The notes: generated by a model from the letters alone, not told the origin. A stretch of DNA of 64,000 nt from Hemileia vastatrix (GCA_030280995.1 JASXTE010000005.1:17871501-17935500); one strand, 5' to 3'; counted from the first letter of the stretch, positions 22,440 through 34,049 are shown. Numbers and translations: made by a program.

Positions 22440-22990
22440 ATTATGACAGTAATATCTCATATAGTGATGAAAATGAAGTCTGTATGTTGGAAGATGATTT
22501 GTCCAACTTTGAAAATCCAATATTTAATATGGACTCAAATGAATCTTTAATAAATTTTGTAGATGCTGTAATCATTAAAGATATACAAGCTGATAACTTT
22601 ATAATGACACCTATCACGGTTCCAGCTATCATTTCTGGTGAAAATGTTAATATAGTAATGGACACAGGAGCTGCTGGTTCTGTTGTTTCTACAAATACAT
22701 TACTGAAAGTTGATAGTGAGTATAAGTCAAATCTTGAAACCATTTAAAGTAAAAATTGGAGAGGTTTTGGATCAGTACTACACCCCATTGGTAAATACAA
22801 AGCTGCTGTTTTCTTTAAACATCAACATGGTTATGTTAGAGTAAGTTGTGACTATTAATAATGGATAATACTAATTGAAGTAACTGTTTTATCATTGGAA
22901 ATTACAATGTGACTAAGTTTGGTGTGAAATTAGACCTTGCTAATAATAATTTTACAATTGGAATGAATGGTAAAAGGAAATTTAAAATAA
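22440..22990 (+). pseudogene. G1 aspartic protease, second copy
   Basis: The frame 22484-22747 has VMDTGAAGSVVSTNTLL (DTG intact). After a stop, the linker SKNWRGFGSVLHPIGKYKAA continues to about 22830. A further frameshift leads to NYNVTKFGVKLDLANNN, GMNGKRKFKI and the RT region. It processes the polyprotein in the intact family. Confidence 0.75.
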
Positions 22991-24530
22991 ATTCTTTTAA
23001 CAACGTCTTACAAATTGAGTCAGTGATAAATATTCCATGCAAAGGAAGAGAATCCAATGAAATGGATCTTATGGAAACAGAAATTTCAAAAGCATCATTT
23101 GGCACTCAGATATATAAGGCTTATAAAATAAATATTTTGGACTTAATAAAAGCATTTCCAATGTATTTTGCACATGGGACCAATGAACTTGGCCTTGTAA
23201 AAGATCATGAGATGAAAATTAGTTTAACCTGTGATATGGATAATATTCCTGCTAGTATTAAAAAGAAACCATACCCTGCTTCACCAATGAAGAGGAAAGA
23301 CATAGAGAAAAATATTAAGATGTTATTAAATATGAACATTCTTGAGAAGGTTGAAACTACACCACAATATTATGTAATATCACCAGTGCTAATTTCTTAT
23401 GAACAAGATAAAGCAAGACTGTGGGTGCTTATAGAGCATTAAATACATTTACAGTAGATGATATTTATCCCTTTCCAAGGATTGCCTCTATACATGCTAC
23501 CCTTAAAGGTGCTAAGTATATAAGTTGCCTAGATGGAAATAAAGGGTACCATCAGATTCCTGTAGAAAAGAATTCACAGAACTTTTTTTTGATAACAACA
23601 CATATGGGAATTTATAAATATGTCAGGATGCCATTTGGACCAAAAAATGCTCCTTCAGTATTTCAGAAGTTAATGGATATAAAATTTCACAATGAAATGA
23701 TTGAAGGATTGTTAATGGTATACATTGATGACATCATAGTGTTCTCTAAGACATATGATGAACACTTAATCCATTTATAGAAGGTATTTCAAAAAATAGT
23801 TGAAATAAAAATGACCCTTGAATTGAAAAAATGTAAATTTGGGTTTGAGTCTTTAAAAGTGCTTGGTCATATTGTATGTGGCTTACAAATATTTGTAGAC
23901 CAAAATAAGATGGCTGAAATCAAGAATATTGGAATTCCTCAAAATTTAAAGGATGTACAATCTTTTCTTGGTATGTGTGGTTATTATAGACAATATAAAG
24001 AGAACCACCAATTAATTGACACACCATTGACCACACTGATAAAGAAATCAGAAGCTCTCATTTGGAATAATGAAAGACAACAGGCTTTTGATAAGTTGAA
24101 AGAATGTTTGATGACGGCCCCTATCATGGGATTACCAGATTTCAAATTGCCTTTTTTATTGTACACAGATGCAAGTTTCATTGGTCTGGGTGCTTCTTTG
24201 CATCAAAAACAACTTATTGAAGGGAAAACATCAGAAGTAGTAATTTGCTATACTTAAAGTACTCTAAGAAGTAGTGAATTGAAATATGGTGCTACTCAAC
24301 TTGAATATTTTGCAGTATTATGGGCTCTTGAGAAGATAAATTATTACCTTGAGGACCAAAAATTTGAGCTAATAACTGACTTTAGTGCAGTTAAGTCACT
24401 CTTAAACATGAAAACCCCTAATAGACATATGTTTAGATGGCAATTAGCTCTACAAGAGTACAGAGGACGGATGACTATTACACATAGATCAGGAACCTTA
24501 CACTCTAATGTAGATCTATTATCTAGAGTA
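22909..24530 (+). pseudogene. G1 reverse transcriptase and RNase H
   Basis: Frames 22909-23442, 23421-23780, 23811-24257 and 24279-24530 give a Ty3-type RT: KKKPYPASPMKRKDIEKNI, ALNTFTVDDIYPFPRI, GAKYISCLDGNKGYHQIPV, MPFGPKNAPSVFQKLM and the catalytic box YIDDIIVFSKT. The connection (GHIVCGLQIFVDQNKMAEI, FLGMCGYYRQY) leads to RNase H (LLYTDASFIGLGASLHQKQ, ATQLEYFAVLWAL). Breaks are a frameshift at about 23430 and stops near 23780 and 24257. It makes cDNA from the element RNA in the intact family. Confidence 0.85.
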
Positions 24531-26600
24531 CCTATACCAAATAATGATAATAATCCTGCTTATGTTCCTGATACAGAGATTATTGAAATTTATGGCATTT
24601 ATATTGTAGATCTTGAGGATGAATTTATGCAATCAATTCTTGATAATTATGCTTCAGATCCTGAATTGAGTAAGCTTACTAAAATATTAAATGATCCATC
24701 TAATGCTTCAATGAGTGTTTTAATAAAAACATTGCCACATAAGTTTAAAGAAGCATTAGAAAAAGGAAAATTTTCCATTGAGGATGGTTTTATATGTTAC
24801 AGGAAGAAATTAAGAAATGTAATTGTAATCCCCCCTTCAATGAAGGAGTTAATGTTAAATATATGTCATGATAATATATTAGCAGGTCATTTTGACTTCC
24901 ATTAAAAATTAACCAGAGTAAAATATACAGCTTGGTGGATTAACATGTCTTATGATGTTCAAAAATATGTTGAGACATGTGATTCTTGTCAAAAATCTAA
25001 AAGATTAACAGGCAAACAAGCTGGTTTATTACAACAGCTTGAGAAACCAAAAGCTCCAAGGGAAATTTTCAACATGGACTTTGTAACATGTTTTCCAATA
25101 GCAGGGCATAAGAGTTATAACTTGTCAGTCAGGCTACTAGACTTATCCAGTAAAATAATTAATTATCTTACTGAGATGAAGCCACGCCTTTTAAATCCTT
25201 ATTAATAATCAATTATTTATTACTTACTTACGTATTACTTACAATCAACTAGCTAAGTAACTTAAGTAGTTTTAATAATTAATAAAAATAAATGTCCCAA
25301 ACATTTTTACTCCCTAACACTGTGCTCAATAATACAGTTGAGAAGGGAATAGAAATAGTCTTAAAAATAAAATAAAATCTAAAAAAAATTCAAATTCCTT
25401 TATTAAGAAATTTAAATTTCATTTTAAACAACATTTTAAATCAAATGTTTGATACTAAGTGTGACAATCTAAGTGAACTCAAGTTTTATTTCAAATAAAA
25501 ATGATACCATTTATTGATGCACCATTTAGTATATCTTTTTATGTTTCACATACTCTCTTTATATTTAGTTTTTTCCTCTCACACCCTTTTATTAGGTGGT
25601 GTTAACTCCATGTTTTTATCTCTCACATTTTGCCTATAAAAGGCCCTCCATTTTTGTACTTTTCGAATCATTCCTTACTTACTTACCAATTTATATAACA
25701 CATGAGTTAAATCAAATTTTTTAATATTCTTTATACCATTAGTATTTAAAATCCTGTAATTCTAAGATATAATTTATAATAATACCTGAAGTAATACCTC
25801 TTTTAACTTGAGTAAGATAATCAAAAAGATAAAGAAATTTGTTCCAAGCTTTGAAAGTCCAAAAATCCACTTAGAATCCTTGTAGAACCTTCAGATAAAC
25901 CTTCTAGACCAAGAGACCCATCGACATAACTCCTGCTGGGTAATTGTAGATAGATTTACAAAATTGTGTAAATTTATTCCTACCCACAAAGAGGTTTTCT
26001 GCAAAGGACTTAGCTTTTTTATGGTGGACACAAAAGTTGAATATAGCAGGTTTCCCCAAAGCAATAGGTTCTGAAAGAGATCCAAAATTTACTTCTGAGT
26101 TCTGGAAATCACTTATGGATGTTTCAGGGTGTCAATTAAAGCTTTCTACAGCACACCATCCACAAACTGATGGGCTAGCAGAAAGAATGATACAAACTTT
26201 AGAAGATATGATATGAAGATATTGGATTTTTGGTCTTAACTTTAAAGACAATGACAAATTCACGCATGATTGGGTAACCCTTATGCCGGGTTTAGAATTT
26301 TCATACAATAGTACAGTACATTCTATCACTGGCAAAAAGCCATTTAATTTATGGTTGAGTTATGTACCTATACCCCTGCTAAAACTCTTAATAAAATACC
26401 TAGATTAGATATCCATCCATGTACTAAGTCTTTTCTTCAGATGCAAGAATTATTCAGAAAACATGCTCAAGAATGTATAAATAATGCATTTGAGTATGAG
26501 AAGAAAAGATGGGATAAAGCCCATAGAGAAAAAATGTTCAAAGAGGGTTATTGAGTCCTTATTTCTACACTAAATTTCAATTTAAATGGTAATCTTATAT
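24531..26600 (+). pseudogene. G1 integrase, split by an LTR
   Basis: The zinc-binding HHCC region is present: ICHDNILAGHFDFH, then TCDSCQKSKR around 24865-25000. The core starts NMDFVTCFPIAGHKSYN at 25072, is interrupted by the family-C LTR at 25123-25926, and resumes with SCWVIVDRF at 25932. The second half (ERDPKFTSEFW, HHPQTDGLAERMIQTLEDM) carries the remaining catalytic Asp and Glu, in shifted frames, with a stop after DMI. Removing the LTR and one taact repeat restores the reading across the junction. Confidence 0.8.
25123..25926 (+). mobile_element. Solo LTR, family C, inside the G1 integrase
   Basis: An 804-bp LTR, TGTCAGTCAGGCTACTAG...CATCGACA, with a perfect taact duplication (25118-25122 and 25927-25931). 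Its insertion point lies between the codons of a KSYN-SCWV motif that is uninterrupted in G2 (44860-44880). Confidence 0.92.
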
Positions 26601-26689
26601 TGAAGGATCCATTCATTGGACCATTTGTGGTTAAAAAGGTGGTAGGTAACAATGCTGTTGAGGTTATTCTATATGCACCATATGATTGA

Positions 26690-26956
26690 AAACATCCAGT
26701 ATTTCCTATTTCTCTTTTAAAACCATACCATTCTAATGATACTTCTCTATTTACAAGAAGATCAGGAAGGCATAAACAGCAACCTGAAGAAATAGTTGAA
26801 AAGGCAGAAATTGAAAAGATACTTAAAAAGAGACACCTTACTAAAGAAAATGGAGTTGAGTATCTATTAAGATTTAAAAATTAATCAAGTGAATATGACC
26901 AGTGGATTCCAGAAAATGAAATCTCTGATCTTAAAAACCTCTTGAAAAAATATTAA
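26690..26956 (+). pseudogene. G1 C-terminal chromodomain
   Basis: The segment EEIVEKAEIEKILKKRHLTK, followed by VEYLLRFKN and SSEYDQWIPENEI, is a chromodomain with its conserved aromatic/acidic pattern; one stop interrupts it after RFKN. The frame ends at TAA 26954-26956. Chromodomains at the end of Ty3 integrases direct insertion to particular chromatin, which places G1 among the chromoviruses. Confidence 0.8.
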
Positions 26957-27077
26957 TCAAAGTAATTATGTTTATTCAGTATATGTATTATAGAAAATTA
27001 AAAAACTTTTCTATTCACTCCTTACTATTAATTAAAATGTCTTAACATTTTTTTATTGTTTTTTTTGGGTGATGGTG

Positions 27078-28249
27078 TGTCAGCCTAGGTATCTCCAGGA
27101 ATGAGTAATTCTTATCTTTAAAGTAAGATAACCTTAAATACATTAAGCTCATATCTTAAAAATAAGGTTAAAACACTTATTTATATGTTATAATACATAT
27201 ATATATAATTATTACACTATTATATAACTTATAGTAGTTTAAGTAGCTTATCCATAGCCTAATAATACTTATTAAGGTGTTAATGGATTCATAATATATT
27301 TATCTTAAGCGATATTAAGTAATTATTGACATACATAAGCTTATATGTATACATAAATCTCATATTCAGTGAAATATGCAGTATATTATGTATATTTAGG
27401 TCTATAAGTGGTTTTAGCCTCTTAATAGCCTATAACCTTTGTTTTTCTGCTTATTTTAGGTCATATGGACGTATTCAGTGGATTCACAACGCCTACAGAA
27501 GCATATACATCTATTTCAGGCGCATGCACTCAGTTTGGACAACTTAATCTGTTTCCTTGGATGTATATTCATGGATTTATGGGTTGGGAGGTCATTGCTG
27601 GGTTAATATGGATGCTTGGGGATGTTATTGGGGGCTTGGAAATTTAATTTATTTCCTTTATATGCTTTGGGTTTCATTTTATTCCATTTGGATTAGTTAT
27701 TTTACCTGTTTCTTTATGGTATCTGCTTTTATCTGGATTTTCTATTTATGGTATGGGTCTGTGTTATCATTAATTGTGATTGAGGGTCCTTACTGGAGGT
27801 CTGGGTGTTGAATCTTCTTGAAGTGGACGCCATGGGGATGTGATAAACTCTCACAGTGCTGTAACTGCCATGATAGCAGTTTCATCATCTGGATTGAAGG
27901 TCTGTTCACTCCAGTGGAATTCAGTAAACGTAAGGGAGTATTTTGACAGTTATGAGACATCACTTACTTACTATACATTAAAAAAACACTACAACACAAT
28001 TATTGTCATACGTGAATATATTATAAAGCATTTATAAATTGATATTATCTTTATATAAGTGATAACTATATTTTATTATTCTATTTTCCACCACTAGCAC
28101 ACATAAAATCCAAGTATTGTGAGTTTATTTGAGAATAATTATTCTGTTAGTCTTCCCCTGAGGTTTAATCAATAAATCATTTATCAATAAGTAGTTGGAC
28201 CATTAATATTTTCTATTAAATCATACTTAGATACTAGCACACACTGACA
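27078..28249 (+). mobile_element. 3' LTR of G1 (family B)
   Basis: A 1,172-bp LTR, TGTCAGCCTAGG...CTGACA, starting directly after the G1 polypurine-like tract. The flanks (tggtg, gtacc) do not match each other, which excludes an independent solo insertion and supports a 3' LTR. Length and sequence match the solo LTRs at 8787-9958 and 29632-37332, whose families are therefore assigned to G1. Confidence 0.75.
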
Positions 28250-28309
28250 GTACCTCTTAACTATGTTAGATATTGGCTCTAGCTATGGTAATGTAGAAAT
28301 AATTGAGAA

Positions 28310-29145
28310 AAGATGAACTTAATTATATAATTAAAAATTACATTATGTGGTTACAAAAGAGAACAAATTAACTGTCAAAACTTTAAAGAGCAATACTGGT
28401 GGTGAGTTTGTTAATAAGCATCTACAAGAATGGTTATATCTCCATGGTATAGACAATGAATGTTCCTTACCTTATTATCACAAGCAAAATGGGGACATTG
28501 AATGTTTTAACCAAACCATTTTTGACATGGTAGAACAATTTTTTTACACAGGGGCTTACACAAATCTTTTTGGGGACCAGGTTTTAAATGGGTAGTATAT
28601 ACACATAATCAATTGCCAAATACGTGCAGCAGTGACATGACTCCTTATGAAAAACTTATAAAGTCAAAACCAAGACTTGATCACTTGCATATTTTTGTTT
28701 CAATAGCTTATGTACATGTACCAAAAGAGACAAGAAAAAAGCTAGATAGCAGAATCAAGAAATGTAGAGTAATTGGTTATTTGAAACACTCAAAAGGTTT
28801 GTTATTTATAGAAATAGACACAGGAAAACTAATTTCATCAGCTTGGGCAACCTTTTCAGAAACTGCGCCTAAGCTGAAATATAAAAACTCAGATGACAAT
28901 AATAAGGAAAACAAAATGGGAATAGATTATATTACTAACACACTGACTTTTAATGATTTCAGCCCTGAAGAAGAAATTATTGAACAAGATAAATTAGTGG
29001 AAAATATAGAAATGAGCTGTAAAGCAATAGCAAATAATTTACCAAATACATTTTTACAGGCAATAAAGTCAAATAACAAAAAGGAGGGGCTATTAGCGTG
29101 TGAAGATGAAATGGGTAATATATTGAGAATGGATGTTTAGGTAGA
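28310..29145 (+). pseudogene. Copia-1 integrase C-terminal part
   Basis: Frames 28347-28595 and 28613-29140 hold TLKSNTGGEFVNKHLQEWL, where the normal Asp is Asn, and the catalytic-Glu block PYYHKQNGDIECFNQTIFDM. The C-terminal GKKR-like region follows: TPYEKLIKSKPRLDHLHIF and RIKKCRVIGYLKHSKG. A stop lies at about 28595 and another at 29140. The start is arbitrary because the upstream half is absent. Confidence 0.8.
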
Positions 29146-29631
29146 AAGTTTACTACCAGAAAATATAAGATTTACTGATGATAAATGGGTTTTTGCTAAA
29201 AAACTAGACAACAAAAGGAAACTGTTAAAGAGAAAAGCTAGGTATGTGGCTAAGGGTTTTTCACAAAATAAGGGTATATACTATGCAGAAACCTTTGCAC
29301 CAACAGCTACTTTTACTTCTCTACAAATTTTACTAACAATGGCTGGAGCTTACAACTGGCCGGTTCACAGTTTTGATTTAGTTTCAGCATATCTGAATTC
29401 ACCAATAGATGAAGACTTGTGGGTAAAAGCACCACCGGGTTTGGAAGAGAGGAAGGCAAAGTATTCAAACTAAAAAAATCTTTGTATGGAACAAAGCAAG
29501 CAGCAAGGTGTTGGTGGAAACACTTAGAGTCTAAATTGTGTTCAATGAATTATATACCAAGCTACTATGACAGTTACATGTACATACTTCAAGATCAAAT
29601 AAATGATGGAATCTTGTGGATTCATGTAGAT
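29146..29631 (+). pseudogene. Copia-1 reverse transcriptase, N-terminal part
   Basis: The frame includes KGFSQNKGIYYAETFAPTA, HSFDLVSAYLNSPIDEDLWV and KLKKSLYGTKQAARCWWKHL, ending ILWIHVD exactly at the LTR insertion. A one-base shift at about 29460 joins two overlapping frames (29246-29473 and 29419-29658). The missing second Asp of the catalytic box is supplied by the first codon after the LTR (37338). Confidence 0.85.
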
Positions 29632-29737
29632 TGTCAGCCTATGTATCTCCAGGACTGAGTAATTCTTATGTTTAAAATAGGGGGTCTCAAACTTGACCAA
29701 ATATGCCACATAAACACACCACAAAAAAGTACCAAAC

Positions 29738-29800
29738 ATGCCATCAAAAAATGAAATACACCTGCCCTGGACAGGTGTATTTTGATGGCGTCTTTGGTCC
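29738..29800. repeat. H1 left subterminal hairpin
   Basis: GCCATCAAA, then AAATACACCTG, a short spacer, and CAGGTGTATTTTGATGGC form an imperfect inverted repeat that contains two copies of the subterminal word. Probable transposase or ORF2 recognition site (inference). Confidence 0.55.
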
Positions 29801-30017
29801 CAAAGACACCATCTTTTGGGCAAAACAAGCCATCAAAACACTCCACTCCTTCTTCTTGATTAGTCAGCACTAGGTACAGACACGCCATCACCTTAGATTT
29901 TTTTTCCACCTAATTCTTAAGGGCGTATTATTCAACATGTGAAAAACATGACTTCCCACCAATTAAGCAGCCCCTTCATCATACACTCGCCCTTAATCTT
30001 CATCACCGCTCATCAAC

Positions 30018-31284
30018 ATGCCACTTTCAATCCGTCAACAGCTTCACATCCTTGCTACTGCTGTAGCCCTTGATCTATTGGATAGTTCTGATATTAATTC
30101 CGATGCTGAACTGGACTTTGCTTACATGTGTGACATGCTGGATAATCGCTACCTAGTATCCAGAACTCCTTCCATACAAAACCAACCACGATATTACCTT
30201 GATGTTCTTTCCAAAATTCCTGAAATTAGCTTTAAACAAATGTTCCGTACAACTTTGCCTGGATTTCTCACCTTACATGAATTTATAAGAGATCACCCAG
30301 TTTTCCAGAACAATTCTTGTTGTCCACAAAGAGATCCTGCTATTCAACTATCTGTTGCACTTTGTCGTTTTGGCTCAAATGGTAATGGTACTGCTTTAAC
30401 CTGTCTTGAAAACCTCTTTCAGATTAGTCAAGGAACCATTCACCTTTATACAAAGCGTGTAATTACTGCGATTCTTTCCCTTGAAGATCAACTTTTGACA
30501 TTGCCCAATAAGAATGAACGCTTGGAGAACTCTCAGGTGATGCAAAAATAAGGCTTTCCTGGTTGCATTGGTTTTGTTGATGGTACCACCATCCCATTAA
30601 GTCAAAAACCTGCTAGAGATGGAAATAACTATTTTGATTGTAAAAAAAGGTTTGGATTATCTCATTTAAAATTTCTCATTTTAACCTCACACTAATCTTT
30701 TCCTTTTTGGAACCTTCAGATATTATATTGCTCTTCAATTGGTTTGTGATATCAACAAGAAATTTATTGCTTTCCATTCTGGCTTCCCTGGGGCTTGTCA
30801 TGATTCCTCAGTATTTCAACAAATGTCTATTTCTCAAGAACCTCAATTTTTTTTTGATGAGAACCAGTATCTTCTTGCGGACTCTGCTTATCAAAGTGGA
30901 ATTTATGTCATCCCAGCTTTTCGTGGTACTGGTGATGAAGAAAGTGAAAGATCAAGATTCAATAATCATTTTGCCAGATCCCGTGTCAGAATTGAGCATG
31001 CAATCGGTATACTGAAAGGACGTTTTTCTTCTCTAAGAGAAATGAGATCTCAATTACGGAATGAAAATGAAATGAAGGTTGTCATACAGTGGATTAAAGC
31101 TTGTCTCATATTGCACAATCTCCTTGCAAATTTGAAAGATGAATGGAGTGAACTCTATGAAGATGAAATTCCTGAACCACCTCCTCCTATTGAATCTCAT
31201 AATACTTCTTCATCCTCCCAATCCAATGCCATGCGTTCCAAAATACTACCCATCACCCTTTCCCATTTTCAAGAACTAGATTGA
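30018..31284 (+). pseudogene. PIF/Harbinger DDE transposase (H1), one in-frame stop
   Basis: Two exons, 30018-30649 and 30720-31284, joined by a 70-bp GT..AG intron, make 398 codons. One TAA (30549-30551) stands where homologues have an acidic residue before GFPG. The DDE_Tnp_4 (HARBI1-like) catalytic residues are all present: FVDGTTIPLS (first Asp), YLLADSAYQSG (second Asp) and RVRIEHAIGILKGRFSSL (Glu). N-terminally come DHPVFQNNSCCPQRDPAIQL and the helix-turn-helix-like QISQGTIHLYTKRV. The enzyme cuts and reinserts the element in the nucleus. The sequence is much better preserved than the H2 and H3 copies, so H1 is the youngest of the three. The start is the first Met after the left subterminal region. 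A stop-suppressed or corrected allele could be active. Confidence 0.9.
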
Positions 31285-31293
31285 CTATTTTTT

Positions 31294-31540
31294 TTGCATA
31301 TTGAATTTGTTTTTGAATTTGCTATCAATGTCTCATTTTGTGGTGTGTCATTTGTTTCACTTCACCAGCTCAACATGAAATCGCATATTTTCTCAAATCA
31401 CATATTTTGTCAGTGTTTTTTTTTTCATTCATCACTCATATCCTTTTCCTCCTCTCCTCAAACATCCCTCTGTTTCTTAGGTTGCTTTTATTTTCTCAAC
31501 TAATCTCACCAGGTAAGTCATTTTTTCAATTTTTATGATT
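31294..31540 (+). other. H1 spacer after the transposase
   Basis: Conserved non-coding block shared with H2 (7540-7780, minus) and H3 (60400-60640, minus), recognisable by the caacatgaaat-gcat word and pyrimidine runs. Small open frames here overlap each other and are not conserved. Confidence 0.5.
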
Positions 31541-31672
31541 TTTACTTTGCTAATGATGTTTTTTTTCCTTTTCCTTTTCCTTTCTTTTTTTTTTTTTTTT
31601 GTAAGTGCTTCATTTTTTGGTTTTCAAGGTTATACTGATTTTTGTTTGTTTTTTTTCTCTCTCTTTTGTCTT

Positions 31673-31705
<33 letters not shown>

Positions 31706-31870
31706 CTCCAGCTTTCCCCCTTTCCCCCTTTTTTTTCTCTCTCTCTGCTTCAAGTTTCCCTCTTTTTTCCCCCCTCAAGCACCCTTTCCACCCCCTCACC
31801 ACCCCTTTTTCCCCCTTTTCCCCCCTTTCTTCCCCCCTTACCACCCCTCTAGCCCCCCCTGCTACCCTCG
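31541..31870 (+). repeat. Pyrimidine-rich tract with CT microsatellite
   Basis: Almost pure C/T on the plus strand, with (CT) repeats at about 31675-31705 and C4-C6 runs to 31860. Open frames on both strands here are low-complexity artefacts. Confidence 0.85.
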
Positions 31871-31876
31871 ATAACA

Positions 31877-31940
31877 AATTGTTAACAATTCGTTAGCGAT
31901 TTGTTTACTTAATGATAACAAATCGTTACCGATTTGTTAT
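31877..31940. repeat. Palindrome pair at a strand-composition switch
   Basis: AATTGTTAACAATT (31877-31890) is a perfect 14-bp palindrome. ATAACAAATCG (31915-31925), loop TTAC, CGATTTGTTAT (31930-31940) is a perfect 11-bp-arm hairpin. They sit between the C-rich tract and the G-rich minisatellite. Confidence 0.85.
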
Positions 31941-31947
31941 TGGTAAG

Positions 31948-32062
31948 TAAGGGGGGGGGAAGGGGGGAAAAGGGGGGAAAAGGGGGGAAAAGGGGGGAAA
32001 AGGGGGGAAAAGGGGGGAAATGGGGGGAAATGGGGGGGTATGGGGGGATATGAGGGGGGGTG
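31948..32062 (+). repeat. G-rich minisatellite
   Basis: Roughly eight 10-bp units of the form AGGGGGGAAA, followed by more G runs. It is complementary in type to the C-rich tract on the other side of the hairpin. Such G runs can form quadruplexes. Confidence 0.85.
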
Positions 32063-32094
32063 GGATGATTTATTATGCAATAAAATACTAATTT

Positions 32095-32430
32095 TTTTTA
32101 AATTTTTTTTTTTAACGAGAAATTAAGAAAAATAAATTGGCTATTGGGACTAAATAAAAAAATTATTTTTTTTGGGATCATTTTTTTGGGGGTTTTAGGA
32201 TCTACTTTTTCCTATTGGGACTTAAAAAAAAATTTTTTTTTTTTTTGGGGATTTTTTTTTTGGCATTTTCAGTTCAACTTTTGGCTTTTGGAACTTGAAA
32301 AAAAAAATTTTTTTTTGGATCTTTTTTTTGGCGTTTTCAGTTCGACTTTTGGCTATTGAAACTTGAATTTTTTTTTTTATTGGTTCTTCTTTTTGGTGTT
32401 TTTGGAATAACTTTTGGTATGTCTCTTCTA
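32095..32430 (+). repeat. T/A-rich tandem repeat, about 65-bp unit
   Basis: Three to four imperfect units, each containing TTTTCAGTTC-ACTTTTGGC, TTG(G/A)-ACTT, an A run and a T run. It lies directly upstream of the TET-like gene, so it may act as its promoter region; this is only a positional inference. Confidence 0.7.
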
Positions 32431-32529
32431 TTTTATACTATATTTCTTTTTATTTATTTTATTTCTTTTCTTTAGATAAATATGAAATAAAATTTGGAGT
32501 TACCAGAAAAATAAAGTATTTCTTCACTA

Positions 32530-33788
32530 TCATCATCATCACTTTCTTCTCTTTCTTCCTTGTCTTCCTCATCACTTTCATCACTTTCTTCTTTATCATC
32601 ATCATCACTTTCTTCATTATCATCTCAAACATCAAAAAATGATTCATCTTCAAAAATCAATTCGAATTTATCAAATAATAACGAATCTTCATTATCCTTT
32701 AATTCAAAAAAAATTTTTAGAAGAAAACAATTACTTGAAAGTTTTTTTGGAAGTTTAAGCAATATCACTCTCTTCAAAACGACTATCTTAAAAAAGAAAA
32801 AACAATATCCAGAAGATCTACCAGAAAGTACAAAATTTCTACCAAAATCAGGATCTGATCAACTTGTCACTGTTATTTCAAATCTTTTTGAACCCCAATT
32901 TATTTTTCGTGTTCATTCTTTTCATGAAATTCCAAATAAAACATTTGAAAAATTATCAATTCTCATATCTACTTTATATCAAATGGCATTAGCTCGACAA
33001 CCTTTAAAAAATAAAAATCTTTCTGGTGGTCATATGTATGGAATTGGTTGGAGACCTGGATTTTATGAAGGATTTTTAATGGGTAAGTTTTTTTCCAATT
33101 TTTCCAAATTTTTTATTAATCTTCTTTTTTTTTAAATATTATTTTATTTTAATTTTATATAGGAATTTACTCATTACTTAGAAATCTTAGTCCTAAAGAA
33201 ATGGAAGAAGATCTTCAAAGATGGGACTCATTAAAATCCTTCAATACTTTTTTAATTGGACAAGTAAAGAAACTTTGTATACATGCTTTTAAAATTAATA
33301 ATAAGCTGGCCAAGAAATTTTGAATCCCCAATTGGACAGAAGAAGAATGGAATCAACTTAACGATGGAGATGTTTTTGCTTCTAATGTTGTAATAACTTT
33401 TGGTGGATTTCATAATAAAATTCATTTGGATGATAAAGATATCAACTCTCTTACCTTTGTATTATTCTCCTATATCGATCCCAAAACTGGAAAACCAATC
33501 CCTTCACCTTCTCCTTCCATCAGAGGTCATGGCTTATACTTTCCCGATCATCAAACAATAATTGATTTTGGGACTGGAAATGGAATTATTGAAACAATTT
33601 GGAATTCATACTCCCATAATCATCAAACGACTTAAGCACCTCCTGGTTTGGAATCTTGTGATCAGTTCACCCACTTTGGTTGTTCCTTTCAAATCAATAG
33701 AACTTTGGTAGATTGGGTTAAAAAGGTAAGAGAAGAAGGTAATGTAAAAAATAAAATATTAGATAGAAAAAGAAAGTATGGGATCTAA
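32530..33788 (+). pseudogene. TET/JBP-like 2OG-Fe(II) dioxygenase carried by H1
   Basis: A Ser/Leu-rich low-complexity N-terminus (32530-32640) leads into a conserved body: SDQLVTVISNLFEPQF, HMYGIGWRPGFYEGFLMG, an intron at 33083-33162 (GT..AG), then RWDSLKSFNTFLIGQVKKL. The catalytic core reads GGFHNKIHLDDKDINSLTF, FSYIDPKTGKPIPSP and TIIDFGTGNGIIETIW. The HxD iron site (HLD) is intact, and HNHQTT probably provides the distal His. This pattern fits the fungal Tet-like 2OG-Fe(II) oxygenases, relatives of enzymes that oxidise 5-methylcytosine or thymine in DNA. Two in-frame stops (after AKKF and after HQTT, the latter where H3 has Lys) break it. No ATG start was found upstream; a TTG at 32560 opens the frame. 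Same relative position as in H2 and H3. A different 2OG-oxygenase activity cannot be excluded. Confidence 0.65.
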
Positions 33789-34049
33789 AAAGATTGTTAA
33801 GTTTTATTCTTACTTCAAGAATTAATGTATAACCAATCATATGAGATAATCAACTTACTTAAATTAATGGGCCTGTTGACCGTGCTGTTGTGTAAAAGGT
33901 TATCATGAAAATTAATTTTTTCATGGGGTTCATATATGCTACATTTAGGTATATGAATGGCCATTGTTTAACTTTATTCTTTAACTCATATGATTGGTTT
34001 ATATGTTAATTTGTGAAATGAGAATAAAATTTGGCAATCTAGAACCCTA

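Larger units (their letters stand above)
19173..28249 (+). mobile_element. Ty3/Gypsy chromovirus G1 (5'-truncated)
   Basis: Internal region gag, protease, gag, protease, RT, RNase H, integrase, chromodomain, followed by a polypurine-like tract (gggtgatggtg) and a family-B LTR (27078-28249). No 5' LTR is present; the element begins at the CACTA-like terminus. A family-C solo LTR (25123-25926) interrupts the integrase. Sequence after 28249 is Copia pol, so G1 probably inserted into Copia-1. Every domain has stops or frameshifts. Confidence 0.8.

Noticed and set aside
27078..28249. Independent solo LTR insertion
   Set aside because: Flanks tggtg and gtacc do not match, and the left edge coincides with the G1 polypurine tract, so it is read as the G1 3' LTR.
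31535..31896. Overlapping open frames of 84-111 codons on both strands
   Set aside because: They lie in C/T low-complexity and poly-C sequence; composition alone keeps them open and no conserved protein pattern appears.
32144..32359. A 71-codon Phe/Leu/Trp-rich frame as a membrane protein
   Set aside because: It is a direct translation of a T/A-rich tandem repeat; periodicity explains the open frame.
32530..33788. Prolyl 4-hydroxylase or AlkB identity for the H1 dioxygenase
   Set aside because: The order HxD, DPKTGKPIPSP and IIDFGTGNG fits the fungal Tet-like group better, though only a profile search can settle it.
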